Translations under genes and position numbers: made by a program
Notes under the pieces: model-generated
The model's database searches: none
What the model saw: the letters and a program-made list of their open reading frames with translations, nothing else
What the model was told of the DNA's origin: nothing
Origin: Mesorhizobium sp.
Lineage (GTDB): Bacteria > Pseudomonadota > Alphaproteobacteria > Rhizobiales > Rhizobiaceae
Length of the DNA: 64,000 bases
Reading direction: 5' to 3'
Assembly: GCA_019635735.1 (NCBI GenBank)
Contig: JAHBYX010000001.1
Location: 682,001-746,000, forward strand
Part shown: in pieces, positions 25,656-34,067 of the stretch
Layout: each line of letters opens with the position of its first letter
Position numbering within the stretch: position 1 is the stretch's first letter

Positions 25656-25749
25656 GTCGTGCGCGGTCTCATGCGAGCCCGCCTCCATAGCGTGCAACGG
25701 TCATGGCGGTAGAGGCAACCGTGTCGCAACCGCCACCTTGCCGTTTCCG

Positions 25750-26205
25750 TCAGCGGTTGGAAATGTCGCGATCCTCGCCGGTGCCGCCTGCCTTGCCGTC
25801 GCGGCCGTAGGAGAGGATCTCCACGCCGCTCTCGCTCACCCGGTAGATATACGAGTTGCCCCAGGGATCCTTCAGCGAATCAGCGTTCTTGAGGTAGGGT
25901 CCGTTCCAGCGCGCCTGCAGTTCCGGAGTCGGCTCGTTGAGGACCGCCAGGCCCTCCTCGTTGGTCGGCCGGCGCAGGTTGTCGATGTAGAACAGTTCCA
26001 GCGCGCTCTCGATGTTCCTGATCTGCGCCTGGGCCGCATCCGAGCGGGCCGAACCCAGATAGCGCAGCACCTGCGGTGCCGCGAGCCCGGCGATCAGGGC
26101 GATGATGGCGAGCACCACCAGCAGCTCGACGAGTGTGAACCCGTCCTGCCCGCCTGTCATCGGCTGCCGTTGCCGACGCCGCGAGAGAAACGATCCTGCA
26201 CGCAT
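25750..26205 (-). CDS. gspG: Type II secretion major pseudopilin
   Basis: A 151-residue pseudopilin. The prepilin cleavage site is Gly-Phe in QDG/FTLVELLVVLAIIALIAG, with Glu at mature position 5 and a hydrophobic N-terminal helix. The C-terminal part has the GspG calcium-site and core motifs DPWGNSYIYR and ILSYGRDGKAGGTGEDRDI. The frame starts at 26205 overlapping the peptidase stop; an ATG at 26160 would give the more usual short leader MTGGQDG. It polymerises into the periplasmic pseudopilus that pushes substrates through the secretin. Confidence 0.93.
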   Translation of the reverse strand: MRAGSFLSRRRQRQPMTGGQDGFTLVELLVVLAIIALIAGLAAPQVLRYLGSARSDAAQAQIRNIESALELFYIDNLRRPTNEEGLAVLNEPTPELQARWNGPYLKNADSLKDPWGNSYIYRVSESGVEILSYGRDGKAGGTGEDRDISNR

Positions 26206-26699
26206 CAGAACCCCCTATCCGGAATGAAGGTCGGGATGTCCGACCGCTCGATCAGCCAGGTTGCGAACAGGCCGAATCCGAGGAACGGACCGAACGGAAC
26301 TCTGGCGCTCCTGTCAAGCCGACCGGTCACACTCGCCCGCAGGGCGACGTAGAGGAGCGCGGAGATTGCGGTCAAAAAAAGGAACAGCGGCAGGTTCCAC
26401 GGGCTGAACCACAGAGCGCAGGCGCCGGCCATCTTGACGTCGCCGAGGCCGAGGCCGGCCACTTTCCGAACGGCAAGAAAGCCCTTCCGCATCAGCCAGA
26501 AGAGGACGAACAGCCCGGCGGCGAAGGCGATCTGCGTCAGCGGAAATCCGCCGGCGGCGATCCACGCCCAGCCGAGCCCAAGGGCTGCGAGAAGCGCGTT
26601 CAGCGTGTCCGGAATGATCAGCGTGCGAAGGTCGACGACGGCGATTGCAACGAGGACGGCCAGGAGCGCGGCCGCGAACGCGATCTCGGGACCGGGCAT
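26205..26699 (-). CDS. gspO: Prepilin peptidase, short A24 form
   Basis: A 164-residue polytopic aspartic protease. The two catalytic aspartates are in VDLRTLIIPD and GLGLGDVKM. It is much shorter than classical PilD/GspO (about 280 residues) because the N-terminal cysteine-motif and methyltransferase half is absent, as in TadV/CpaA enzymes. It would cleave the leaders of the five GspG-K pseudopilins encoded here. Its stop and the gspG start share bases, and it is 12 bp from the gspD stop, so gspD-gspO-gspG form one operon. Confidence 0.88.
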   Translation of the reverse strand: MPGPEIAFAAALLAVLVAIAVVDLRTLIIPDTLNALLAALGLGWAWIAAGGFPLTQIAFAAGLFVLFWLMRKGFLAVRKVAGLGLGDVKMAGACALWFSPWNLPLFLFLTAISALLYVALRASVTGRLDRSARVPFGPFLGFGLFATWLIERSDIPTFIPDRGF

Positions 26700-26711
26700 C
26701 GGGATGGCGGC

Positions 26712-28799
26712 CTATTGGAGGCGCTTCAGGTCGCGCTTGATACGGTTGCCCGGGGTCTCGCTGGCGCCGAAATCGAGGCGCTTGCGGAACTCGTCATTGA
26801 CCGAACGGGCCTCGCTGACGTTGCGCACGACCTTCGGGCGGATGAAGATCACGAGTTCCGTGCGCTCGATCGTGTCGGTCTTGTTCTTGAACGCGTTGCC
26901 GATCACGGGAATCTCGCCGAGGACCGGGACCTGTCCCTTCTGCTTCGAGTTACGCTCCTGGATCATCCCGCCGATGATCAACGCCTCGCCGTCGTTCACG
27001 GCAACGCGGGTCTGCACCTTGCGCTGCTGGATGGTCGGCGAATCGATGCCGGAGGTCGTCGTCCTGACGACGTTGCTCGCCTCCTGCTCGATGTCGAGCA
27101 GGACGCGGCCGGACGTGTTCACCCGCGGCGTCACGTTGAGGATGATGCCCGTGTCCTTCAGCGTGATGGTGCTGACGATCGGCGCGTCCGGATTGTCGAC
27201 GCCGGTCGACGTGCGCGTGACGATCGGCACCTGGTCGCCGATCTGCAGCGTCGCCTTCTGGTTGTTCAGCGCCATCAGCGTCGGCGACGAGATCACCTTG
27301 ACGTTGGTCACGCTCGAAAGGGCGTTGAGCGTGACTTCGAGATTGGTCGAGGCAAAGCTCCATCCGAGGCCGGGGAACGACTTTCCGGTACCGCCGCTGG
27401 TGAGATCGGAGAAGCCGATCGAGAAATCGCCGTTCTCGAAGAACCAGCGCACGCCGAATTTCAGTTCGTCCGTCAGCGTCACCTCGGCGATGATCGCCTC
27501 AAGCATGACCTGGGTCGGCAGGACATCGATCTGTTGCAGGATGCGCTCGATCCTCTCGTAATTGCGGGCTGTGGTCGAGATCAGAAGCGCGTTGTTCTCG
27601 ACATCGGCGACGACGGACGGCGTCCCCCCCTTGCCCGAGAAGGGATCGGGTGCCGACGGTTCCGTCGGATTGGCCGGCTCGCTCGCCACCAGTTCGGTCT
27701 GCAGGTCGGGTGATACGGAGGGCGTGCTTTCCAGCGGATCGCCGGACTTGCCCGACAGCACCGACTGCAGCACCTTGGCCATCTCTTCGGCCGATCGGTT
27801 CTGGATCGGATAGACGAAGAGCTGCTCCTCGCTGGTGCTCGCCAGCCGGTCGAGCTGGCGGATCCAGCCTTCGGCGCGCGCCAGGTATTGCGGCCGCGAC
27901 GTGATGACGAGGACCGAGTTCAGCCGCTCGTTGGGCACGAACTTGATCAGGTTGGTGCCGGGTCCCTCCTGCGCGCGGAAGATCGTCTCGAGTTCCTTCG
28001 CAACGGCGTCGGGGCGCGAGGTCTTCAGCGGATGCAGCGCCACCGACATGCCCTTCATCCAGTCGACGTCGAAGACCTGGATCGCCTCGCGCATGGCGCC
28101 GAGGTCGGCATTGGTGCCTGCAATCATGATGTAGTTGCGCGCATTATCGACGCGCAGCACCGACCCCTCGCGGCTGATCGGCGCGAGGATGGTGCGCATC
28201 TCCTCGGCGGAGATGTACTGCAGCTCCACCACCTGGATCTTGAGGCCAGGCGTCCGGCTGGCGACCGACGGCACGCTGACTGAAGGCGTGTTCGCCAGCG
28301 CTTCGGAGAGCGGCACGATGTTGTAGGTGCCCGACTGCTTGACGATCGCGACGCCGTTCGCGGCCAGCGTCGTCTCGAGGATGTCGACCAGCGTGTTGCG
28401 GCTGACCGGCGCGCTCGTCTGCAGCGTGATCGAACCCCGGACCCGCGGATCGATCGTATAGTTGAGGCCGAGAATGTCGCCGAGCACGTTCTTGACCGCG
28501 GCCGCGATCGGCGCATCGACCAGGTTCAGGCGGTATTCGGTCTGCCCGGACTTGTTGGTCTCGGCGGTGTAGGGAGCGCGGCCCGAGACGAACTGGCCGC
28601 TGCCGGTGTCGCTCACCCCGTTGAAACTGTCTCCGTCGCCGCCGGTCAGTCGGCGCGACACGCCCGAACCCTCCGGCGGCAGCGGCCGACCGTTGTCGTC
28701 GAGATTGGTCATCAAAGAGGAGAACACGCCGTCCTTGGAGTTCGACGCGCAACTGGTCAGCAAGGCGACCAGAACGACTAGGACCAGCACTCGATACAT
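26712..28799 (-). CDS. gspD: Type II secretion system secretin
   Basis: A 695-residue outer-membrane secretin. The signal ends in a lipobox (LVALLTSC), so the protein is probably a lipoprotein that could reach the outer membrane without a pilotin. N0 (about residues 90-160), N1-N3 repeats (for example VVELQYISAEEMRTILAPIS and HPLKTSRPDAVAKELETIF) and the C-terminal secretin domain follow. Landmarks in the last are VKVISSPTLMALNNQKATLQ, IGDQVPI and GQVPVLGEIPVIGNAFKN. A Ser/Pro/Gly-rich insertion lies inside N3 near residues 355-400. It is divergent from gspL. Confidence 0.96.
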   Translation of the reverse strand: MYRVLVLVVLVALLTSCASNSKDGVFSSLMTNLDDNGRPLPPEGSGVSRRLTGGDGDSFNGVSDTGSGQFVSGRAPYTAETNKSGQTEYRLNLVDAPIAAAVKNVLGDILGLNYTIDPRVRGSITLQTSAPVSRNTLVDILETTLAANGVAIVKQSGTYNIVPLSEALANTPSVSVPSVASRTPGLKIQVVELQYISAEEMRTILAPISREGSVLRVDNARNYIMIAGTNADLGAMREAIQVFDVDWMKGMSVALHPLKTSRPDAVAKELETIFRAQEGPGTNLIKFVPNERLNSVLVITSRPQYLARAEGWIRQLDRLASTSEEQLFVYPIQNRSAEEMAKVLQSVLSGKSGDPLESTPSVSPDLQTELVASEPANPTEPSAPDPFSGKGGTPSVVADVENNALLISTTARNYERIERILQQIDVLPTQVMLEAIIAEVTLTDELKFGVRWFFENGDFSIGFSDLTSGGTGKSFPGLGWSFASTNLEVTLNALSSVTNVKVISSPTLMALNNQKATLQIGDQVPIVTRTSTGVDNPDAPIVSTITLKDTGIILNVTPRVNTSGRVLLDIEQEASNVVRTTTSGIDSPTIQQRKVQTRVAVNDGEALIIGGMIQERNSKQKGQVPVLGEIPVIGNAFKNKTDTIERTELVIFIRPKVVRNVSEARSVNDEFRKRLDFGASETPGNRIKRDLKRLQ

Positions 28800-29157
28800 T
28801 ATCGGCCTACTTATTCATGCCCGAGCACTACTCTGCCACAACAGCAGAAACACAATGTTGGCGGGGAATGAGTATTCGATCTCCTCGATCGAACGGGCCG
28901 TAGGAGCCATTTGCCGACCTCCCCCTCTTCTCACCAAGCCACAAAAGGTTCTTCAAGGCAAGAAAACTCCTGAACCGCGGTTAATCTATGCAGGAATTCA
29001 CAGCCCGAGCGGCAAAGATGCGACAGTATCCGTCGCCGAGGGTCAACGCCGGGCGTCCCCACTACCATCACAGTTTGGCCGCACAAGTCTGGAACCGGTT
29101 CCGTCCAGCGTATTTTGGGGATATAGACCCCGCAGGCGCTGATAAAGGTCCAGAGTA
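28800..29157. other. Divergent intergenic region of the T2SS
   Basis: A 358-bp gap between gspD and gspL with no credible gene and lower GC than the neighbours. It should hold the promoters of both gsp operons; no clear -35/-10 pair or regulator palindrome was recognised. A short inverted pair GGTTC (28948-28952) / GAACC (28973-28977) is the only symmetry noticed. Confidence 0.4.
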
Positions 29158-30198
29158 ATGTCGTTGGCCAACTTCCTGTCGGATCTGATGACGTGGTGGC
29201 CGGATGAGCTCAAGAAGGCCTTCGGGTCGCGTGTCCGTCCGCAGGCGCCCGTGGCGGATGCGACTGTCCGGCTCGTCAGGTCCGGCGCCGAGATCTCGGT
29301 TGGCGGCGGAACGCCGCACCTCGCCGCCGAACCGTCGCAGATCGTGCCCCTGCTTCAGACGCTCTCGGGAGGGCGACGGCGCAAGGGCGCGGCGGCGGTC
29401 GTGATCGAGCCGGAACGCTATCTGAAGCGCCCCCTTGCCGCCATTCGCCTGCCGCGCAGCCGCGTGACGGCGATGGCCCTGCTCGACCTCCAGTCGGCCA
29501 CCCCATTCAATCCCGACGACTTCTTCATCCTCGCCGCCCGGTTCGACGAGCGGATCAGGGACAGTTCCTACTATACGGTACGCAAGTCCGCGCTGGTGCC
29601 CGTGGTCGAAGGTCTGCGCGCCGGCGGCTGGCGCGTCGCTTCGATCTCGCTATCGGATGCCGGCGAGCTCTATCCGGTGGACGCCGTGAGCCTGCGCGAC
29701 GTGCTCGGCGTCTCTGCCGCGACGCGACTCTCCGAACGCACGGTCTCGATCGGCCTCGCAACCGCCGCCGCCGGCCTCGTCGCCCTGTTCGGCGCGGCGC
29801 ACTGGCGCTATTCGGTCGCGGGCGTAGAGGTGGCCGCGCAACTCGAGGCCGCCGAAAGCCAGGTGCGCGAGCTTCGCGCCGTGCTGTCCGCGCGCGATGC
29901 CAAGATCGCCCAGATCGGTGCCGTGCGCGACGAGAAGAAGGGCACCGTGCCGGTCGTGCGCATCGTCGAGGAAATGTCGCGCGCGATCCCCGACCACACC
30001 TGGCTCACCGAGATCAGCGTCAGCGGCGACATGGTGCGGTTCGCCGGCTTCTCCGCGTCGGCCGCCTCGCTGATCCCGCTGCTCGAATCCTCGCCGCTCT
30101 TCAGCGCTCCGACGTTCATGGAGCCCGTCGTCCGGGTCGTGAACCAGGAAGGCGAGCGCTTCTCCATCGCCATGAAGGTGGAGAACGGCGATGGATAG
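29158..30198 (+). CDS. gspL: Type II secretion GspL/PilN-like assembly protein
   Basis: A 346-residue bitopic protein. The N-terminal cytoplasmic part contains PLAAIRLPRSRVTAMALLDL and FNPDDFFILAARF, as in the actin-like domain of GspL. One transmembrane helix (IGLATAAAGLVALFGAAHW) follows, then a coiled-coil and a periplasmic ferredoxin-like domain with MSRAIPDHTWLTEISVSGD, the PilN/GspL pattern. It recruits the GspE ATPase to the inner-membrane platform. It overlaps gspM by eight bases. First gene of the plus-strand gsp operon. Confidence 0.82.
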   Translation: MSLANFLSDLMTWWPDELKKAFGSRVRPQAPVADATVRLVRSGAEISVGGGTPHLAAEPSQIVPLLQTLSGGRRRKGAAAVVIEPERYLKRPLAAIRLPRSRVTAMALLDLQSATPFNPDDFFILAARFDERIRDSSYYTVRKSALVPVVEGLRAGGWRVASISLSDAGELYPVDAVSLRDVLGVSAATRLSERTVSIGLATAAAGLVALFGAAHWRYSVAGVEVAAQLEAAESQVRELRAVLSARDAKIAQIGAVRDEKKGTVPVVRIVEEMSRAIPDHTWLTEISVSGDMVRFAGFSASAASLIPLLESSPLFSAPTFMEPVVRVVNQEGERFSIAMKVENGDG

Positions 30199-30817
30199 CC
30201 TCACCCGGATCCTCAACGCCCGGCCGCGGACGCGGCGTCTCGTGGCGATCGGGCTGCTGGCGGGCAGCATCGTCGGCGCCGGCCTGCTGACCCTCGCCGC
30301 CGTCTCATCCGTCTATGCCAGCCGCGAGGCCGTTCGCGAGCAGCGCGAGAATCTCGGCCGCATGCAGGCCGTACTCGCCCTGAAGCCGATGATGGAGAAG
30401 TCGGCCAGGGCCGCGATCGCCGACACTGACCGGCCGGAATTCCTCAGCGGCGCCAGCGATTCGGTCATCCAGGCCGACCTGCAGACATGGCTCGACGGTG
30501 TGGCTCGGCAGAACGGCGTCAACATCATGTCGGTCGGCAACGCGCCCGCACTGCAGCAGAAGGGGATGCGCTTCGCCGGTCTGCGCGCCGACATCTCCGG
30601 ACCCAATGAGGGCATCCAGGGCACGATCTTCGCGATCGAGGCGGCCAAGCCCTATCTCATCATCCGCCAGGCGCAGCTGCATTCCACGCTCGATTCGCAG
30701 AGCGTGACCGACGGCCCGACGGAGCTCGTGCTGCGGGTTCAGTTCTACGGCGCCCTGCCGCCGCTTGCCGCCACTGCCGCCCCGGCAGCCGCTCCCGCGA
30801 CGGGGGCGACGCAATGA
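30191..30817 (+). CDS. gspM: Type II secretion GspM-like protein
   Basis: A 208-residue bitopic inner-membrane protein: a short cytoplasmic tail, one transmembrane helix (LVAIGLLAGSIVGAGLLTLA), a coiled coil and a periplasmic domain (DLQTWLDGVARQNGVNIMSV, VLRVQFYGALPPL) like GspM/PilO. The C-terminus is an Ala/Pro-rich tail. It partners GspL, whose gene overlaps its start, and its stop overlaps the next start by four bases, a typical tightly packed gsp operon. Confidence 0.82.
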   Translation: MDSLTRILNARPRTRRLVAIGLLAGSIVGAGLLTLAAVSSVYASREAVREQRENLGRMQAVLALKPMMEKSARAAIADTDRPEFLSGASDSVIQADLQTWLDGVARQNGVNIMSVGNAPALQQKGMRFAGLRADISGPNEGIQGTIFAIEAAKPYLIIRQAQLHSTLDSQSVTDGPTELVLRVQFYGALPPLAATAAPAAAPATGATQ

Positions 30818-31350
30818 GCAGCGCTCTCAAGCTTGCCGCGGTCCTAGCGGCCAACCTCGTCATCTGGCCGGTGGCGTGGACCGTCTTCCAGCGGCCTGCG
30901 GGAACCGGCGCGATCGCCACGCCGCGCGACGCCGGCCGTGCCAACGGCAATCTCGCCGCCCAGCCCGACCTCGGTGAAGTGCTCGACTTCTCGCAGATGA
31001 GCCCGGTCCAGGCCTATTCGCGGCCGCTGTTCGACAGGAGCCGCCGGCCCTGGCAACCGCCCGCCCCGCCCGAATCGCCTGCCGAGCCGGTAGCGGTCGT
31101 CGTCGAGCAGCCCGACGTGCAGGAGCTTCCGGCGCCGACTATCCGGCTGATCGGCGTGAGTTCCTCCGGCGCGGCCGACATGAAGGCGCTGCTCCACCTC
31201 GACGAGACCCCCGAACCGATCTGGGTGCTGGTCGGCGACGACTTGCAGGGATGGACAGTCGGGAAGATCGACCCGCAGTCGATCACCATCGAGCGCGGCG
31301 GGCAGAGCATGTCGTTCGATCTCTATCCCGAGGTCAGCTCGGGTCAATGA
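30814..31350 (+). CDS. GspC/GspN-like T2SS protein
   Basis: A 178-residue protein with one N-terminal transmembrane helix (LKLAAVLAANLVIWPVAWTV), a linker that contains YSRPLFDRSRRPW, and a small beta domain (APTIRLIGVSSSGAADMKAL, then WVLVGDDLQGWTVGKIDPQS) like the homology region of GspC or PilP. The motif SRPLF..SRRP is characteristic of short alphaproteobacterial GspN/GspC proteins. It probably links the inner-membrane platform to secretin N0. No PDZ domain follows, so it is shorter than classical GspC; the GspC versus GspN label is undecided. Confidence 0.72.
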   Translation: MSSALKLAAVLAANLVIWPVAWTVFQRPAGTGAIATPRDAGRANGNLAAQPDLGEVLDFSQMSPVQAYSRPLFDRSRRPWQPPAPPESPAEPVAVVVEQPDVQELPAPTIRLIGVSSSGAADMKALLHLDETPEPIWVLVGDDLQGWTVGKIDPQSITIERGGQSMSFDLYPEVSSGQ

Positions 31351-32324
31351 ACGGGCACTCTCCTCCCGCCCGGCGGGACGATGACCAGGCAGGCTTCGCC
31401 CTGCTGATGGTGCTCCTTTTCCTGCTCGCGGTCACCGCGATCATCGCGCCGCTCGTCCTCGGCGCGCGGACGGATTTCCTGGTCGCATCCAATCGGCTGC
31501 AGCAGGAGCGCCTGGAGAGCATCGCCGACGGGCTGGTGACGGTCCTGGCCCGCGAGCTCGCCTCGCCGCCGCTCGAACCGCGCAACGAGGAGATCAAGGT
31601 CCGCTCGGAACCCCTGCGCTGCCGCGATGCGCGCTACCTGATCGAGGCGCGCATCCAGGACCAGCGCGGTCTGATCGGCATCAACAACGCACCGGTGGAA
31701 ATGCTGGAGGCGGGCTTCGAGGCGCTCGAGTTCCCGACCGGAGACGTCACCGAGCTCGCCGAGGCGGTCATCGCCTACCGAACCAAGCCGCCGCTCGAAG
31801 GCGAGCGCGACCCGGCCGCCGATCCATCCCCTCCCCCCGCCGCACCAGCAGCGGATACCGGCGACCGCGTTGCCGGCGGCATGAAGCTCAATCCGTTCGA
31901 GGCCGTCGAGGAGCTCTACGACTTCACCGGCTTCCGCGGAAAACCGGTCCGGGCGCTCAGCGAGATCTTTTCGGTACACAATACCGGCGAGACCATCGTC
32001 GGGCCGCGCATCTCGACGCGGCTGTCGCGGGTGCTGCCGTCTTCGCCGTCGCCGAGCTATCCGTTCATCCTCGCCGAGGAGGAGGACGGGGCGAAGACCT
32101 ACCGCATCGACGTCGAGGTGCGCACCGTCGACGGCGCCATGGGCGGCTATTCGGGCGCCGTGGTGACGGCAAGCGAGGACGAGAACGGCGCCTACGACAT
32201 CGTCGAGCGCACCGAAAATCCCGAATTCCTGCCCGAGGGGGAAAGCGACTTCGCGGGCGGCGTCGATTGCAGTATGATTTTCGGGGCCGGCGTGTCCGCG
32301 GCGCTTGACGCCGGGCCGGAGTGA
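31347..32324 (+). CDS. gspK: Type II secretion minor pseudopilin GspK
   Basis: A 325-residue minor pseudopilin. The cleavage site is QAG/FALLMVLLFLLAVTAIIAP; mature position 5 is Met rather than Glu, as is normal for GspK, the tip subunit. A large alpha domain (EARIQDQRGLIGINNAPVEM) and helix-hairpin-like KPVRALSEIF are consistent with the family. It carries a Pro/Ala-rich insertion near residues 155-170. The ATG at 31347 overlaps the preceding stop (ATGA); the frame extends upstream to 31251 inside the preceding gene. Confidence 0.88.
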   Translation: MNGHSPPARRDDDQAGFALLMVLLFLLAVTAIIAPLVLGARTDFLVASNRLQQERLESIADGLVTVLARELASPPLEPRNEEIKVRSEPLRCRDARYLIEARIQDQRGLIGINNAPVEMLEAGFEALEFPTGDVTELAEAVIAYRTKPPLEGERDPAADPSPPPAAPAADTGDRVAGGMKLNPFEAVEELYDFTGFRGKPVRALSEIFSVHNTGETIVGPRISTRLSRVLPSSPSPSYPFILAEEEDGAKTYRIDVEVRTVDGAMGGYSGAVVTASEDENGAYDIVERTENPEFLPEGESDFAGGVDCSMIFGAGVSAALDAGPE

Positions 32325-34021
32325 ACGCGGGTGAACGTCCGATGAAACTTGAGGAATATCCGACCTTCGCCGATTTCCTGTCCTGGCTCGCGGACAACAG
32401 GATCATCACGGCCGAATCCGTCAAGCGGGCGCGCAATGCCCACTCCTCGACCGGCCACGCGGTCGACACCGTCTTCATCGAACTCGGCCTGTTGCGCGAG
32501 ACCGACCTCGCCCAGCACCTGTCGGCATTCCTCGGCGTTCCGTCCCTGCCGGCCGTCCCCGAAGACGTCGATATGGCGCTCGTGCGCAGCGTCGGCATGA
32601 CCTTCCTCGAGGCGAACCAGGTGCTGCCGATCGCCTTCGTCGAGGACCGGATCCTCGTCGCCTCCGCCGATCCGTTCGCCCGCTCCGCGCTCGACGTGCT
32701 GCGCTACCAGTTCGATTGCGAACCGGAACTGCGGATCTTCCCGCGCAGCGCGATCACCGAACGCCTGCGCACCCTGAAGGAAACGAAGCTCGACGTCACC
32801 GACAGCCTGACCATGGTCACCGACGACGACCTCGCCGACACCGACGACATCGAGCGCCTGCGCGATTTTGCCCGTGAGGCGCCTGTCATCCGCTTCGTTG
32901 CCAACATCATCCAGCAGGCGGTGGACCGCGGCGCGACCGACATCCATGTCGAGCCGACGATCGACCATCTGCGCATCCGCTTCCGCTGCGACGGCCTGCT
33001 CAGCGTCGCCGAGACCGCGCCGAAATCGATGCATGCCGGCATCGCCACGCGCATCAAGATCCTGTCGCGCCTCAACATCGCCGAGCGCCGCATGCCGCAG
33101 GACGGGCGCATGCGCGTCACCGTGCGCGGCCAGGAGATCGACCTGCGCGTCTCGGTCCTGCCCAGCGTCCACGGCGAGACCTTCGTGCTGCGCATCCTCG
33201 ACAAGTCCGGCGTCGCGCTCTCGCTCAACGCGCTCGGCTTCAGCCGGGACGCGATCGCCAAGTTCAAGGAACTCGCCCACATCCCCAACGGCATCGTGCT
33301 GATCACCGGTCCGACCGGCAGCGGCAAGACGACGACGCTCTATTCGCTCCTGAAGGAGCGCGACCCCGACGACGTCAAGATCTTCACCGTCGAGGACCCG
33401 GTCGAATACCGGCTCGAGGGCATCACGCAATTGCAGGTCGATCCGGCGATCGACCTCACCTTCGCCCGTGCGCTCAGATCGGTGCTGCGCCAGGACCCGG
33501 ACGTCATCCTCATCGGCGAAATCCGCGATGCCGAGACCGCCCAGATCGCCATCCAGGCCTCGCTCACCGGCCACCTCGTCTTCTCGACGCTGCATACCAA
33601 TTCCGCCGCCGGCGCGCTCACCCGTCTGCTCGACATGGGCATCGACGGCTACCTGATCGGCGCCACCATCCGCGCCGTCGCCGCCCAGCGCCTCGTGCGC
33701 AGGCTCTGTCCCAAATGCCACGGCGTTCCCGCCCAGCCGGTCAACGGCTACTACGCTGTCTGCGACCATTGCCGCGGCAGCGGCTATTCGGGCCGCACCG
33801 TCGCCTACGAGATCCTCGACGTGACGCCGGAAATCGCCTCGATGATCAGCCGCGGCGCCGGCGAGGAGCAGATGCAAGCGAGCGCCATGGCCAACGGCTT
33901 CGTCACGATGTCGGCGCAGGCCGGCCGCCTGGTGGCCGAAGGCGTCACTACCCGCGAGGAAGTCCAGCGTGTTCTCAGCCTCGATCTGACCGCCGATCTC
34001 GCCGACGAGATCCTGCAATGA
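32321..34021 (+). CDS. gspE: Type II secretion ATPase
   Basis: A 566-residue hexameric AAA-like ATPase. The N-terminal GspL-binding domains (residues 1-150) are followed by Walker A GPTGSGKTTT, Asp box FTVEDPVEYRLEGITQLQVD, Walker B DPDVILIGEIRDAETA and His box TGHLVFSTLHTNSA. Two CxxC pairs (CPKCHG and CDHCRG) form the GspE zinc-binding module. GTG at 32321 overlaps the gspK stop; an ATG at 32342 (MKLEEYP) is an equally reasonable start. It powers pseudopilus assembly from the cytoplasmic face. Confidence 0.96.
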   Translation: MNAGERPMKLEEYPTFADFLSWLADNRIITAESVKRARNAHSSTGHAVDTVFIELGLLRETDLAQHLSAFLGVPSLPAVPEDVDMALVRSVGMTFLEANQVLPIAFVEDRILVASADPFARSALDVLRYQFDCEPELRIFPRSAITERLRTLKETKLDVTDSLTMVTDDDLADTDDIERLRDFAREAPVIRFVANIIQQAVDRGATDIHVEPTIDHLRIRFRCDGLLSVAETAPKSMHAGIATRIKILSRLNIAERRMPQDGRMRVTVRGQEIDLRVSVLPSVHGETFVLRILDKSGVALSLNALGFSRDAIAKFKELAHIPNGIVLITGPTGSGKTTTLYSLLKERDPDDVKIFTVEDPVEYRLEGITQLQVDPAIDLTFARALRSVLRQDPDVILIGEIRDAETAQIAIQASLTGHLVFSTLHTNSAAGALTRLLDMGIDGYLIGATIRAVAAQRLVRRLCPKCHGVPAQPVNGYYAVCDHCRGSGYSGRTVAYEILDVTPEIASMISRGAGEEQMQASAMANGFVTMSAQAGRLVAEGVTTREEVQRVLSLDLTADLADEILQ

Positions 34022-34067
34022 CACCGACGACCGCCCGTCCTGACATCTGTGCGCCAGGGGTCCGTCC

